From positions 18,081,753 through 18,145,752 of the forward strand of contig HG738138.1 of the NCBI GenBank assembly GCA_000499405.2: DNA of 64,000 nt, in the 5' to 3' direction. The position numbers and the translations under genes are program-made. The notes under the pieces were generated by a model, which saw only the letters and a list, made by a program, of their open reading frames with translations, did not search any database and was not told the DNA's origin. The stretch comes from Onchocerca volvulus (taxonomy: Eukaryota; Nematoda; Chromadorea; Rhabditida; Onchocercidae). This document shows positions 23,984 through 37,449 of the stretch, piece after piece; the first letter of the stretch is position 1; every line of letters begins with the position of its first letter.

Positions 23984-25680
23984 TTATAGCGAAGATATGA
24001 GAGGCATGTTCAGATTGCTTGATGATTCACAATTCATCGTTTTAAATCGTAAACTTTTCGACATTGCTAAACCAAAATTTTGTCGCGCTGTTACACATAT
24101 TATGTACCTAAAAAAAAAAGTGCTATTTTAGTGTATGACAATTAATAGAATTAGTAGTCTTTTTTTTTACATAATAATGCATAATTATCCATTTAATACT
24201 TGATATTCAAATTATCGGATCTAAAAAGAGTGAACAAAATGTTTTAATATAGTTACGATCGCAATGATAGTCTTGTCTTCCATGTACATGTTATGAAAAT
24301 TTCAACAAATTTTGTATACAGCTTTTCCAATTCTTTCCAAATTTCCTTCATATCATTGCTAGAAATCAATTCACTTCACTCATTCAGCTTACTTATTTCA
24401 CTTATATAAATCGTTATTTACATTTGAACTACTACAACAAACATAAAATGAATTATTAAACTTACCTGGTATTTGGTAAAAGTGCGGTAGCTGTAAAACG
24501 TTTGTTTTCACCACAATCATAGCTTTGCCAAGAAGAGAGTTGTGGTGCCGGCTCTTGACTGAGTAGAACTGTGTAATTCTAAAGGAATTAGTGTATCAAA
24601 ATATGCAGATTTCATAAGTTCTTATTCATATATTCATCAATTTTGAAAACTATTAGCTAAAGAAGAGAAGCCAATCTCTCTAATGAATAAACTTTTGAAA
24701 ATTTCTTAAAAGCAAGTAGACGAGACGAGAAATTATAACTCTTCAGAAAATAAGTCAAAGTAATTATCAATTTGCAATGTCTCGTTTTTCACCTCATTTT
24801 CATAGTTAATAAATGGAAAATTTACAAATTGTTGAACAATATGAACAAAGTATTTTGGAAAAATGAATTAGTATAACTTCAACTTTTGAATAGCAAGAAT
24901 TATAGTTTAGTTTCATAACTAATAATTTTACCTCAGGTCCAATATTTTTAAGTGGAGCATTCCAGACAAACGTCGCTGTTTCAGAGCTTAGAGCTTCCAA
25001 TGATAGAGACTGTGGAACAGTGCATGGTTCTAAAGTTTTCGAAATAATTGAAACCAACTTTCAAAGGTTGATTAGAGAAATCATAAATTTTTTTTTTAAA
25101 ACTGATAATTTCCATATCATATATCAAGTGGTGCTAAAATAACATACGTCGTCTAGCCATTCTGTCGAAGTTTATAGATACCGAAAATAAAGGAGCCAGT
25201 TTCAAGGTCAGAATTACACTGTTTCACATTGAAAAAGAGACGGAAAAAGTTTTGAAATGTACCAGTATACTCATAATTTGTGATCGGTCTGCTGCATCCG
25301 AATTCGCTTGTTGTTGCAACCGAGAATTCATAGAGAGTAAAGGAACGCAGACCCGTGATTACATACTGTTTAGTGCTGATATGTTCAATTATTGTTACTG
25401 GATTATCTCGATTTCGAGGTGTTCTAAAACCGACCAAATTATAAATAAATTCCAAATCTGTGTGAAGAGATAGCACAAGCACTGAATAATACTAATGAAA
25501 GTACAAAATTAAAGAATTTTGAAGAAAAATAAGGAAAAAAGAATACTAACCTTATTTTATAACTAACCGTATACCAGAAGACCTCTTCTTTGTTTTCGCT
25601 TGATGGAGAATCCCACTGTAGGGATATAGAATCTGCTGTCGAATCAATCACTCTCAAGTTTCGTGGAGGACTAGGAGGAT
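23984..25680 (-). CDS. Two fibronectin type III domains, exons without their own start
   Basis: Exons: 25680-25551, 25423-25263, 25029-24932, 24578-24466, 24107-23984; phases agree throughout and give 208 residues to a stop. Domain 1 starts PPSPPRNLRVIDS with SISLQWDSP, and ends YVITGLRSFTLYEFSVATTS. Domain 2 starts PCTVPQSLSLEAL with TATFVWNAP, and ends ALLPNTRYIICVTARQNFG then SKSLRF. These are textbook FN3 strand patterns (W in strand B, L..nt.Y...V.a in strands E-F). The first exon has a phase-1 acceptor and no ATG, so it must be joined to something upstream. Only about 50 bp separate it from the stop of the K2P gene, two of whose last exons end in phase 1 with G (giving an Asp at the joint). 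Either this is an alternative 3' end of the K2P gene or the K2P gene lies inside an intron of a longer FN3 gene. Confidence 0.75.
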
Positions 25681-25733
25681 CTATAAAAATACGAAATAGA
25701 TAGAGACAGAGAATACAGGTTAGAAATTAATTA

Positions 25734-28700
25734 CTAAATAGTTTCTAATGCAATCTGTTCGAATATTCGTGCAATCTTGAAAATATTTTCATCTTCTCCT
25801 GTTCTTGTCATCAATTTTTCGAAAAACGCTAAAAAAATATTAATTATTTCACTATTAAATCTATCCATTGGTTTGTTATCAATGAAGCAACTTTTAATCT
25901 AATATCAGTAAATTTATCAGATGAGTAAATATAACAATGTAATATACCCATCAACACATTGTTTTTTATTTCGTTTTCGCTTCTTCGTAACCGGTAATCT
26001 GTAAATATTTCTTCTATCAGTATTACTGCAGTAGCAACAAGAACAGTTCATTTAAAGCAGAATAAATACAAACGATTGCAATTTGCAGAAGCTCATAACA
26101 CAAATTTGCAACTAATAGTCCATTAATACATATCCTTCTCTCATCAATAGATGCGAAATCAAAGATTATGATCAGTATAATAAGACCAGATGTAGTTTGC
26201 GATTCATTCTAATTAGCTAATAACAAATGTCAAATAAGTTATTTCGAACCGATTCCCATATGTTGCAGAGCAGCGACGGTTTCAAACAGTTTACGCATCG
26301 CTTCACGTTTCATTGCGATCAAACGTATTTGTTGCACTTTTTTGAGCCATTCAAGCGAATCCTGCGATCAGTTTACACTTTAGCGATTTCTTAAATTTCA
26401 TATAGAAAAACGTATAGTATTGTCTTCATTCAATTTGACACAACTGTGGCATTCATAATATGACTTACATATTGACTCTTTGTAAAATAAGATTGTCTAA
26501 AAAATTTCAGGAAAAGAGATACCTCAAGATCAACATTACGTCCAAAGAAATGCAATCGATCTATGTAGTAGGAGCCTACTACATCAATAAATGATGTAGC
26601 TAAGATTAACCCGAATAACACGATGAATAATGTGAGCAGTATGAATGATTGATTTCGAGGTATTAAATCTGAAATAGTTTACGATATTATCAAGAAATCA
26701 ATCATGAACTTCAAGTTAAGTTGATCATCAATTTGCTGATCGATCTGTTGCATTATCTGCAGTTTGAGAAAAACAAAAATAAAAAAAAATTTCGAAATAA
26801 TTTCAAATAAAATTTCATTTAACAATATGTTCATCTTTTCAACATGAAGCAGCATATCAAAGCACAGAGATTGCGAGAAAACAACCTCCGAAACCAATGG
26901 TAAGCATGGAGATGATAATAAAATAAAGACCATCATAAATACTCCATCCTTCAATCCATGAAATGAGGTAACTTGCAGTGATTACATATCCAAATAATAA
27001 AATATAAATTGTAACGAAAGGTACATCGACAAAATGTGCATTTTCCAAATGAGTCCATAGAAATTCTGCCACCTGTAAAAAAATATCTGATTTTCTAATC
27101 AAAATTTCTGAAAATTTGAAAATATTCCGATAGTTATGAAAAAAAATCCGAATTCTATATATATTATTAAAATAATGATTAAAAAAATTGATTCTTAATT
27201 AACCAACATTCCTGAATATTATTATCTAGATTGGGAATATCACCATTTAAATAAATAAGATACTTCTTCATCAGCACCGGAAATAATAATTTCATCGACT
27301 GGCACTTCGAAACGACTTTTAAGTTTACGACTTGTAATAACTTTATACTTTAGCACTTCTGCATATACTCGATTGATAAATTCGGGAAGAAATTTGGCCT
27401 GGAAATAATGGATTGATATTTTAGTTTACCTTAACAATTGACATAACTGGAAATTTTTGATGACTTGATCATTTGAAATGAAATGACCATGATATAGAAA
27501 TGCTGAAAATCCTCCATTTCGTTTGGTTTACAAAAGCAAATATAATTTTTTCGTTTTATGTTTCATGCAATATCTTAAATCGACACAAAATTGATCAATT
27601 TCAGTCGTTTCAACTATCCTAATAAAATGTTTTACTACAATTTCGACCATACCTAAATAAAAAAACTTACTAAGTCAGTAATTGTAATAATAAATAATGG
27701 AACACCAATGAATATATAGACCATAATAAACAAACGAGCGAATTGTGAATCCGAAACATTATTGCTGTATCCTGAAAACAGTTATTACTTCTTTTCAAAA
27801 AAACATCAATTTTGGGAAAAAAAAATCATTAGAATAGTTTAAAACATTTATAAAAATAAGACAAATTAAGAAAAGCACACCTATAGATGTCAGAGCAGTT
27901 GCTGCAAAGAACAAATTCCATATCAATTTCGATTCTTCCTTTTCATGCAATCTTTCTACCTTTAAAACAAAAGTAAATGGAAGATCACATGCTGAAATGA
28001 TTTTATACTAATATTGTACTAAAATTACGTCATTTCCTTATTTATTTGAAAATACATTGTGCTTCAAAATCAATTTCATAAAATACCTCAAATTTCATTA
28101 TCTAAGAAAGCCTGGTGCTGTAGAAGTGTTATATCATTTTCAAATGCTTTTTAAATCTTTATGAATATGTATTTGCGGTCAATTAAAAAAGATAGTACTA
28201 TTATGGGCCTTTTTATGAACGACCGGCTGATGTATTTCTGGAATACTGTATGAAGCTTGGAGACATAATTATCCAGTGACTTTTCTAGATTTGCCTTTCG
28301 TTTCTTCATTGACCGCGGTCGAATTGTTTCAACAATTAAACTTTGCTTAATTCTGAAATCTATCACATTTCCTCAACTCTCAAACTGTGATTTTTTGAAA
28401 ATTTGAAAAATCATAATTTCTGCATGATATTTTTTCATGTTCAAATCAAATATATTAGAAAATCAAAGCTAGTAAAGATATTGTATTAGAGATTCGTGCA
28501 GCATGCATTGATTGTTACAATGAATTCTTTCGGATTCTCAAATTTGAGAGATTTCAATCGTCAAATCGTTCTTTGTGATGCAAGGATGGAAAGGTCGAAA
28601 AGTGGAGGTATCAGATTGACTGGTTCAGTTCAGCAAAAAAATTTGTTTATGCTTACTCAGCCAGAATATTGCCATCTATCTTCCGATTATCATCAATGTA

Positions 28701-31700
28701 ACAGAATGCTGTAAATGATAAGCTGCCTACAATCATATAGCATATAGCAGCAAGTAAGAGAGCGATGTGCGGTAGAGCCGTATGTTGAACCTGAAATTAA
28801 ATTATCAAAACTTCCACTTAGCTTTTATCGTCTTAATATTCAGAAAATCTATCATATTTTTGGCATATTTTCTTCTACTACACCAAAGGTGAGTTTGATT
28901 AATAAGTTGATATTAAAATTCTGCATATTTTATTCCCACATCCTTTACCGATCCCGATTATCCTATTATGTTACAAAAAATATCGAAATGTCAAATCCTA
29001 CCCTATGTTGTTGTCGATATACTGAGATGATCAAATTCATCAGACTCTACCATTATAAATTTTGTCATTTTTTCGAACAAACTTATATTTCATAACCTGC
29101 ACTTTTTCCATGTAAATGCAGAAATATAGAAATATGGAATTAAAAATTCATTAGTGATTAACAATTATTTAGCCAACAGTGCTTGATCATCTCGATAAAA
29201 AAAAAATTATAAAGAAAGTGTACCAAATGCCTGGTAATACCAAATTCAGTTGAAGCTAGGTTATTAAATCGGCATGAACCAGATTTTGAGCCAACACACA
29301 TTTCGATTCATGCACTTCTCTACTGGATATTTAGCATTGATAATCGCTGCATCTATAAGAGGTGCGGTATTTTTTTTTTTCGAATCTTCTGATACTGAAA
29401 TGGAGTAGAAACCTTTGTAGCAGTAATTTTTAATTTCAAAGCAAAAATTCCCCGAAATTCTTATCTTATAAACCATATTTTCATCTTTTGTATGAGAATG
29501 CTTTGGCAATTCTTCGGATGACAAAATCAAAGAAAAAAAAAATAAAAAAGCAATATTGATTTAACTCTTCCTTTTCTTCTTCAAGTATTTAATGTAATTC
29601 TCAAAATATTTCTATTATTCCAATATTTTTAACTGTGAGAATTTAAAAAAAAGAAAAAAAGGAGCAAAAAGGATTGAATTATGGCGGAAAATGAAAATGT
29701 GCCAAAAAACAGATTCAGCGCATAAACTAATTAGTAGAATTTGGAAGATTAAAAAAAAAAAAATTGTTGATAAAAAGTAGAAAGTAATATTTGCAATGGC
29801 TATGAATTGATACATTGTTTTTTGCCTTTTATGCAGCAACTGATTATCGTAGTGATTCCTATTGTAGCCGAAAAATTTCTCATTTCTTGTATTTTTCAGA
29901 TTGAGATAACATAAAAAATTTACTGAGAATCTCTTGGATCTTGGATTAAGATGCGAGGTGCATAATGATGAGACAAAAAATCTGTTGAATAATTTTCATG
30001 TTAAGTGTTCGCTTTACAAAAAAATGATCTGTGTGATAGAAAGATCAAGCAAAATTTCAGATTCGATAGTTTCTATCACAAATTACTTCAGGACAAAATT
30101 AGATCGTTCGATTATGTACAATTCTTTCTGATGGTAACTGAATTTCAATATAGATGTATAGAAACAATCTGCATAATCAATAATACGGAATAATTCATCT
30201 ATTCGTTAAATTCTGATAAAAATGATTTAATAGAATGGAGTTCATTATTTTGTGAATAGCAAGCGATAAAATTAGAATTTCTAGATGACAGCAAGTTTTA
30301 TTTGAAATAATGGGACCGTTAGATTGTTTTTCTCGATAATTCATTGAACTTCATAATCGATATAAAAATATTTCTATTTGCAAAAATGTTAGATTTGATT
30401 CTTGGAAGAATGAGGATCATCAGCTTGCTACATTTGTGCAATTTTTGAAAATTGATGGAATAAAATTTCTGTAAATAAGATTAAGGCTTTTCTATTGCTA
30501 TAGGTATGCTAAATTGGAAGAAGAAAAATTGTACATTTCACACGATTTGCCAAAATTTTATTGAAATGGAGCAAATTTAATGAAAATTTAAGAACTAAAA
30601 ATCTAAAAATGTCTTTTAAATTCCACGATTTTGATCACAATGTTTCTTGAAAATTCAAATTCGATGGATGATTTACGAATAAATAACAAGTTTCAATGGA
30701 TAAGTATAATGAAAAAATCAATGGCAATGATGCATGAAATAAATCAATGAAAAAATAATTCACTCACTTGGGGTACTTCACGTTTCACAAGTCAACCACA
30801 TTGTGAATCATTGGTTTTCTATTATAGACTTATATCATTCCTTAATTGATGTAATTTGATGAAACATTTAGAATCTATGCAGTTTGTATGGTCCAGAATC
30901 ATAAACGTGGACGCATTGAAGGCACTTCGCTAATGATATGGTGAACAAACATAAACACTGGTAATATATAAATAAATGATGGAAAGTATCAAGTGATAAA
31001 AAAAGGAAGTATTAAACTGACGAAATGAAAATTGCTCTGCAGAAAATAAGTTATCTTAAAGAATAACTCGAGGCAAAATTTGATGAAATTACACCGTTAT
31101 CAAATAAATTAACATGAAAATGAGGAAATAGAAATACGCATGATTAGGCTTTAAAAGAAGTTTAATGAGAGTTTTCAGTGATTCAATTGCTGGAGTTGTT
31201 TATGCATCAAAATAAAGCATTAATAAGATCTGGCGTAGAACCAAGCCACTCAACGATGTCTTCCTAAATCCGTAAATTAAATGGCTGCATTTTAACTCAT
31301 CTTCCTGAACTCATCTTCCGGCCTATTTTCACAATATTCCCTGGAGTAAAAGATATCAATTTAAATAAAACTTTGCAAATTTCCTTCATACACATCACAT
31401 AATTCACACACAAATTATTGGTTTTTTTTTCCTCTCTCGCAAATGACTATTCCCAATATGTTCTCATTACTTTTGAAATGATTCATAAATAATTTACGGA
31501 TAATTTTAGAATTATAGATGGAGACCGGTAAAGATTATCTGTGTTATTTTGTTCTAATATAAAAGTAAAGAAGTTCGAGAATAAAAATAATTTTTCGGAA
31601 ACCTTTTCAAATTCGTAAGAGTGCAACAAATGTTAATAGAAAATAATTAGATGAATATGCATGAGGTGCGTGCTTCTAGCATAGCCTGAATTTGCACTGT

Positions 31701-34700
31701 TTGAAAGGAATGATGAAATGGACAGCAAATTTCAGGATAAATTCTCTAGAGTATATTTAAGAGCATATCGTTAGACCAAAATTGAAGGAACTTCTGTGGT
31801 ATCGATGGTTCTTTTTCAAGTTTTCTCCTTAATTATTCATGCAAATGATTGCTTTGATATCGCATTACGGTAGAATTTCGGATTATAGCATCATAAGCGG
31901 CAATATTCTTCAACAAGTACTTTTCGACGATTCTCGTCTTCTTTTTCTTCATCTTGAAAACATTCAAAGTTGGAGAACTTAGATCACTTATTTGTTTTCG
32001 CTAAAATTTATGATACAAGCACTCATTTTATAGAAATATTAAACTACTCTTCAAAACTTAATTGTTTACATAATTTGAGTTAACTTACAAAATAATAAAA
32101 GTTGCTTCATTTATAGAGCAAGAAAATATGGTATGATTCATGTATTTTTGGAATATCTTTATACTCATCAAACTGAATTAGCATGATCTTGATAACTTTC
32201 CACTTCTCAAATTAATAAATTTTGATCGATTTTGCATACTTTTAAATTGCGCACAAAATGATTTTTCTGAGACTAAATACCCTTTTTGTACATATAGTAA
32301 CGATTATGTGTTCATTATGATTGATTCGATTAACAATAATAAATTTATAATTTTACTGTTCACAAAAAAAAAAAAAAAAAAGAAAAAAATTGAATAGACT
32401 AAGTGAAATAGCATCGAATACTCTCAAATGATTTTGTTTTATAGAATGATATTGGATAAATCGTGACGACTATTTGCAGTAATTTCATCTTTAAAAAAAA
32501 GACATGCAATATATCCGCTATAAAAGGCCAATTTTACTATTCATCGACTGCTTCTGTCAACATCTGAATCAAGTACGAAATCAAAATTATGAGAAATGGA
32601 TCCTGAAATATATTGATAAAATTTAAAACAAGAAATGCCATTCAAAACTGAAGCCCAAGATGGACTGATATATCTATTTTTAATTCTTTACTTTATGAAG
32701 TTTGTGAAAAACACGACATTTCTAAGCATTTGCCTTAAATGACTTAAAAACTAACTTTGTAAGCATATTGCATAATTCGAACCATTAACTATCAGTAATA
32801 GAAGATAGCAAAATAGATTTCATGTCATTTTTTCTAGTCACTGTCCTAATCCTTAATTTTATTTCGTTCCATATATTTTGAGTGGAATGAATAAATTCAA
32901 TTTTTAAGCAAAATTTAAAATAAAGACTTTCTCATTTAATGAATTTCCTTTACTCTCATTGTCATTTACTGAATTTCTCTGCTCTCGTTCTCATTTAATG
33001 AATCTCCTGCGTTCATGTTTGTCAAATACATATAAGATCCTCATGAATTTCAAAATTTTGAGAATCCAGAAGTTGAGAATGAAAATTGGATTAGTATACT
33101 GAATCTTCAATTTTCAGCACAACATTCAATAGACTGCTAAAGAATATAAGAAGCAATCTATTTATAAACAGTGTGACTCATTTCCAGTTGGGCTCGAGAA
33201 TTCTCTATTTCTTGAGCAAAAAAGGAAAAAATAAAAATTTTCAGGATTAATTTTCGAAATAGACATGTTTATCATCCATTTTGCTTCCAACAGTCTGAAA
33301 AGTCAGAAGTTTTAAATAGTCGAATAAAATAAAAATTTTCAGGGTTGATTCTCAAAATAAACATGTTTATCATCCATTTTGCTTCTGAAAGTTTGAAAAG
33401 CCAGAAGTTTCAAATAGTTGAATAGTATTCCTTATTTTTTTTTAGAAAAATGGATAACTGCGGGAATCAAAAAAAAAAAAAAAACGACAGCTTAATAATT
33501 TTCAAAAAAATAAAAAATAAAACATTCTTTTCTATAAAGATTTAAAATAACAAAATCTATAGGAATTTAAAATAAGCTTAAGTGAAATGAAAATTTCAAA
33601 AACTCTCTGCCGCTTATTAAAGATTTGCAAGTACCAGCATGCAACATGAAATAGATATTTCTTGTTTTATGTAATAATAACATTACAAATAAAATAATTA
33701 GCTTCTAAAAATTTAGAAAATAAAAAAAAAATGAATATTTAAACTTTGAATCTTGTCATGAATAAAGAACAATGCAAGACTGGTTCCAAGTTAGGCGAGG
33801 CTTTTCAAATCAAAGTTCTGAGGAGGGCGGCGAACTAGTGGATGAATTAATTTCTTTTGTTGCTTTAACTAAATTCAATTTTTTGATGCAAATAAAAATT
33901 CGTTTTGGCAAATTATTCTTAAAAGCTATCCATTTCTTTTCTCATTCTCAAAAAAGAGACAGAGAAAGTTTTTGAAGCTTAAATCGAAGTATCACTAACT
34001 GTTTCAGCGCATTTTTTTTTTTTTTTTGACTCTTAAAGAAGTCTACGTTGAGACTAATATAGAAGGTAGACCACTACTTCACATTTCAAAATGGAAGAAA
34101 GCATCTCTCAATCTCTTCTGTCCTCTAATCCAAAAAATAAGCTATCATTTGAAGCGCATTTATTGACAATTTCCAATTATACTGCACCCCTTCTTTTTTT
34201 TAATTTAGTTATAGCCTATTTCTTCAGTTATTGAGAGTTCATGATGAATAATTCCGGGTGATAAGCTAGCTAGCAGTATTGTCAGAAACTGATATTACTA
34301 AAATGATGCTGACATGAAAGCTTTCAACTGAATCGAAATAGCAAACCACGGAATTCGGACTGATTCATGAAGTGTAAAGCTCCAAACTAGAAAATAACTG
34401 GATATTTGATATCATGAACTTTCAATTCCGGGAATTTAACTACCAGATGTTCCACGAATATCATAAAACGGATCAACGAGTTAACATCACGTAATGAAAA
34501 GAATTTATGGAGATTGAAAATTTGCTTGTTTGATTCTTTTAATCAAAAATTAGGCTTTGGTTCGTTCTGCAAAAAAAATTTTTTTTGCCTACTTTACTAA
34601 GATGACCGATATAGATAAAGAGACTGAAAATGGACAGAACAATGAATTAAGTTCTATTTTGCTACCCAGAACTTAATGGAAGAGTAGAATCCACTGCAAA

Positions 34701-35955
34701 TAAAACCAAACAAAAACTTTGATAAGCTATTCATCACTAAAGCAAATCTAGTATAAACAAAAATGTAAATGTTCGTTGTTACTTTTGAAACAACGTTGCA
34801 AGTTCTCCATAGATTACTTTAAAGTTATGAAAATAACTTGCATTCGCATAGACGCGTTTTTGTAAGATATACCTACTTTTTTTCATTTCTCACAACTGTA
34901 ACAGGAGAAGCCTCGAATGCAAATAATACCATGACAATTATCGTAAACAAAGAATGCTAAAGGTCAAGTGGCCCGACATAGGAACGATAAACATGTTTAC
35001 CGCCAAATCATGGATAAATAAAGCGAGGCCAAGCAATCATGAAGCGATGCGATGGAAATAATGTAGAGAGGAGGAGCCTTGAAAGGTTTTAAAAGAACAA
35101 AATTTGGAGCTACAGTTCAATTTCAAGTTGGAGTTCCTACGCTGACACAGCAACAGCAACAGTTAGGAATTCAAAGCGATACACAGCGGCAACAAACGGT
35201 AATTCAATTGAGCAGCATTCATACGAGCGACGAGGGAAAGAATGACTCAGTGATCAATTTGACTGGATATCTTCTGGTAATTGTTTATTACGAAAAGTTA
35301 CTCTTGCGTCAATCAAGAAAACTTCCTCACGAAAATTCGTCTCTGTCACACAAAACATAGAAGATTTTCCGACACCTACTGCTGACCTAGCCGAGTCACA
35401 ATAGCAAGAAAAAGCAATCCCCGATCCAACTGGATTACAATTCAAATTACAATTACAGATTACGAGTGATCAAATTTTTTTCCCCCAAATTTCAAATTTT
35501 TTTAAAAACTAACTAGACTGATTCGCAGCAATACTTGGTCAAGTCCAGTTAGCAAAAAATAAAAGCTGTCATCCTTTCGAACGTGGGAAAGCAATTATTT
35601 TATTTTGCCACTCGAAAACATGGCTCATAATTAAAATGGATTAGACAAAATTGGGCTAATCAATTATAAGATTTGTAAAACAAGGAAAAAACCATATTTG
35701 CATGCCTGGATAGTTTAAATGCATTTTATTCAGACAAAGTGTAATGAAGAGATCATAAAAAAAAAGAAAAAGTTTTCTCCATAGATTAGATATATCATAA
35801 AATTTACGTCTTATTTCTTTCTGTTTGGAACCGAAAAGTATCTTACTTCCAGTCCTGAGAAATTGCAAAGTCAGCGAGGTTTCCGATTCATCCTCTGAGC
35901 ATGAAGTGATTCCTAAATATTCGGTCGTAGTGGAACTAAAGTCAGGGACCTTCAT
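25734..35955 (-). CDS. Two-pore-domain potassium channel (TWK/K2P)
   Basis: Exons: 35955-35847, 29394-29300, 28790-28657, 28352-28247, 27959-27881, 27771-27671, 27398-27264, 27072-26886, 26668-26523, 26361-26250, 25998-25948, 25828-25734; all phases agree, 449 residues. M1 lies at about 72-95 ([18 protein letters not shown]), pore 1 at 167-177 ([10 protein letters not shown]), M2 follows ([16 protein letters not shown]), M3 ([19 protein letters not shown]), pore 2 at 311-321 (TIGFGDLIPRN) and M4 ([16 protein letters not shown]). The C-terminal tail is helical and charged. K2P dimers form background K+ leak channels in the plasma membrane. Pore 1 has Ser where the selectivity filter normally has a third-position Gly. 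Intron 1 is 6.4 kb. The two 5' exons are inferred from phase, a good acceptor and coding-like sequence and are less certain than the channel core. C. elegans orthologue not assigned. Confidence 0.85.
29395..35846 (-). other. Large first intron of the K2P gene
   Basis: About 6.4 kb of AT-rich sequence with long A/T runs and small repeats. No other exon of the channel was recognised. A 98-bp tandem duplication lies at 33229-33424 and short repeats at 32933-33013. A Gln-rich open frame on the opposite strand (about 35079-35214) is listed under findings. Confidence 0.5.
33229..33424. repeat. 98-bp tandem duplication
   Basis: Two adjacent copies, each starting AATAAAAATTTTCAGG and containing ACATGTTTATCATCCATTTT and a CAGAAGTTT motif, differ at a handful of positions. 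It is a simple local duplication within the K2P intron. Confidence 0.75.
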
Positions 35956-37439
35956 GATCCAAGAATGAAAGCAGTTGTTTAAATGGAACGAATTGTTTCG
36001 TGTGGCACATATTGATTTGAGTTACCGGAATTTTTTCCTCTTTTAACAATAATACCAACTGTTCATTGATCAATGCTTGATGTTAATTTAATTCAACAGA
36101 TCATTAAGTATTCTATTTGAAAGTTTTTTTTTTTTTGGATTTTGATCTATCGACCACTTCCAAATTAATTATTCGAATAGATTTAGCAAGCAAATTTTTG
36201 ATAGAATCATAAAAAGCTGTAGAAGTTATTTTGCATGGCACTGTCACACCGCAATAAAAAATTTTCTTCTCATTTTGATTTCTATTTTAAATTCAATAAA
36301 TCATAAATTAATATTTCTAATTTCCGGTATAGAAAAACATTATTATGAATTATTGACTTCCATTTTTTTGTATTATCGATGAAGTGACAGGTTAGTAGGA
36401 AGAAAAAAGGAGAATATATGGTGTATACTTTCAACACTTTTTACTGCGATATAATAAAAACAAGTTGTTGAGCAATACATGTAACTGTCTAGGTCATCAT
36501 ACCATAGTGAACCATGGGAAATCGGAAAATACCCTATATTTCTATCTGCAACTTTTTTTTAAAGACATAAAAATATTTATTTTTACGAAAAAAAAACATT
36601 CAAATACATATTTTGAATTGAATAGAATTTGTTTTTGCAACAGTGGAGTTTCATTATTTCAATTCAATCAAAAATTTCGTGACAGTTCTATCTCAAGTTT
36701 TGACATCTATGCAAATTTTTGTCTTTTCAGTTTCTTTTTTTCTATCAATACCTTTAATCCATTCAAAAAAATTGATGCAATGGATTATGCAAATTTCTAG
36801 AATTTCCATAGAGTAGCGTATAATTCTCGTTTGTTGCTCCAAATGTGTATGCGATTTTTTTTTTTTTTTTTTTTTGTTCCTTTTTCTTTCGGATTTATAT
36901 AATTTATTTCACGACTTATTTTCTTTATTCTTTTCAGTCCCATTCATCCATTCATCAGTTATCTGTCCATCTCTCGATTTATTCCATTCATTTATCTACC
37001 TATTCTCGGTAGTTTAACCTATCAGACAGTCTGTAGACATTTTCCAGCAATCACTGGTGATTTGCATGTATCAATGCACTCCTCAGGAAAAAGTGCATGA
37101 TCATACTGAATTGCTAACTAACTGATTTATCGGTCAACAGGTCTACCCTCCACATTTTCTATTGATATCAGTCTGAATACACACCTTGGATTGGTGGTAT
37201 ATGTTTGCATTCTATCCTAATTCAAAATTCACGGTCATAAGAAGCATTTTCTCCTTTTCTTTTGCTTTTCATTGCTAATTGTAACAAAAACTTCAATGAC
37301 CAATTCAATTCCTTGATGTTGATGTCTGTGCAAAGTTTCAGCGTTATATTATTGCATTGTAAAGCAACATCTCAGTCAACGAAGTTATTGACATTTTCGA
37401 ATAATTCAGATCAACATTGTGTGTACCACCACGTCTCAA
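35956..37439. other. Divergent intergenic region
   Basis: About 1.5 kb between the minus-strand K2P start and the plus-strand Tudor gene start, so it should contain both promoters. It is AT-rich with runs of T (for example 36856-36876). I recognise no specific promoter motif and no further gene; the open frames on the plus strand lack splice support. Confidence 0.4.
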
Positions 37440-37449
37440 GAAAATAGGA

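Noticed and set aside
23985..24129. Plus-strand open frame with coding-like composition
   Set aside because: It is antisense to the last fibronectin exon, which completes an FN3 F-G strand pattern in the correct phase.
26238..26249. TAA shortly after the K2P exon ending at 26250 as the channel's stop
   Set aside because: A gttcg donor at 26249 joins in phase to two further coding-like exons; similar gttcg donors are used elsewhere here. The short form cannot be fully excluded.
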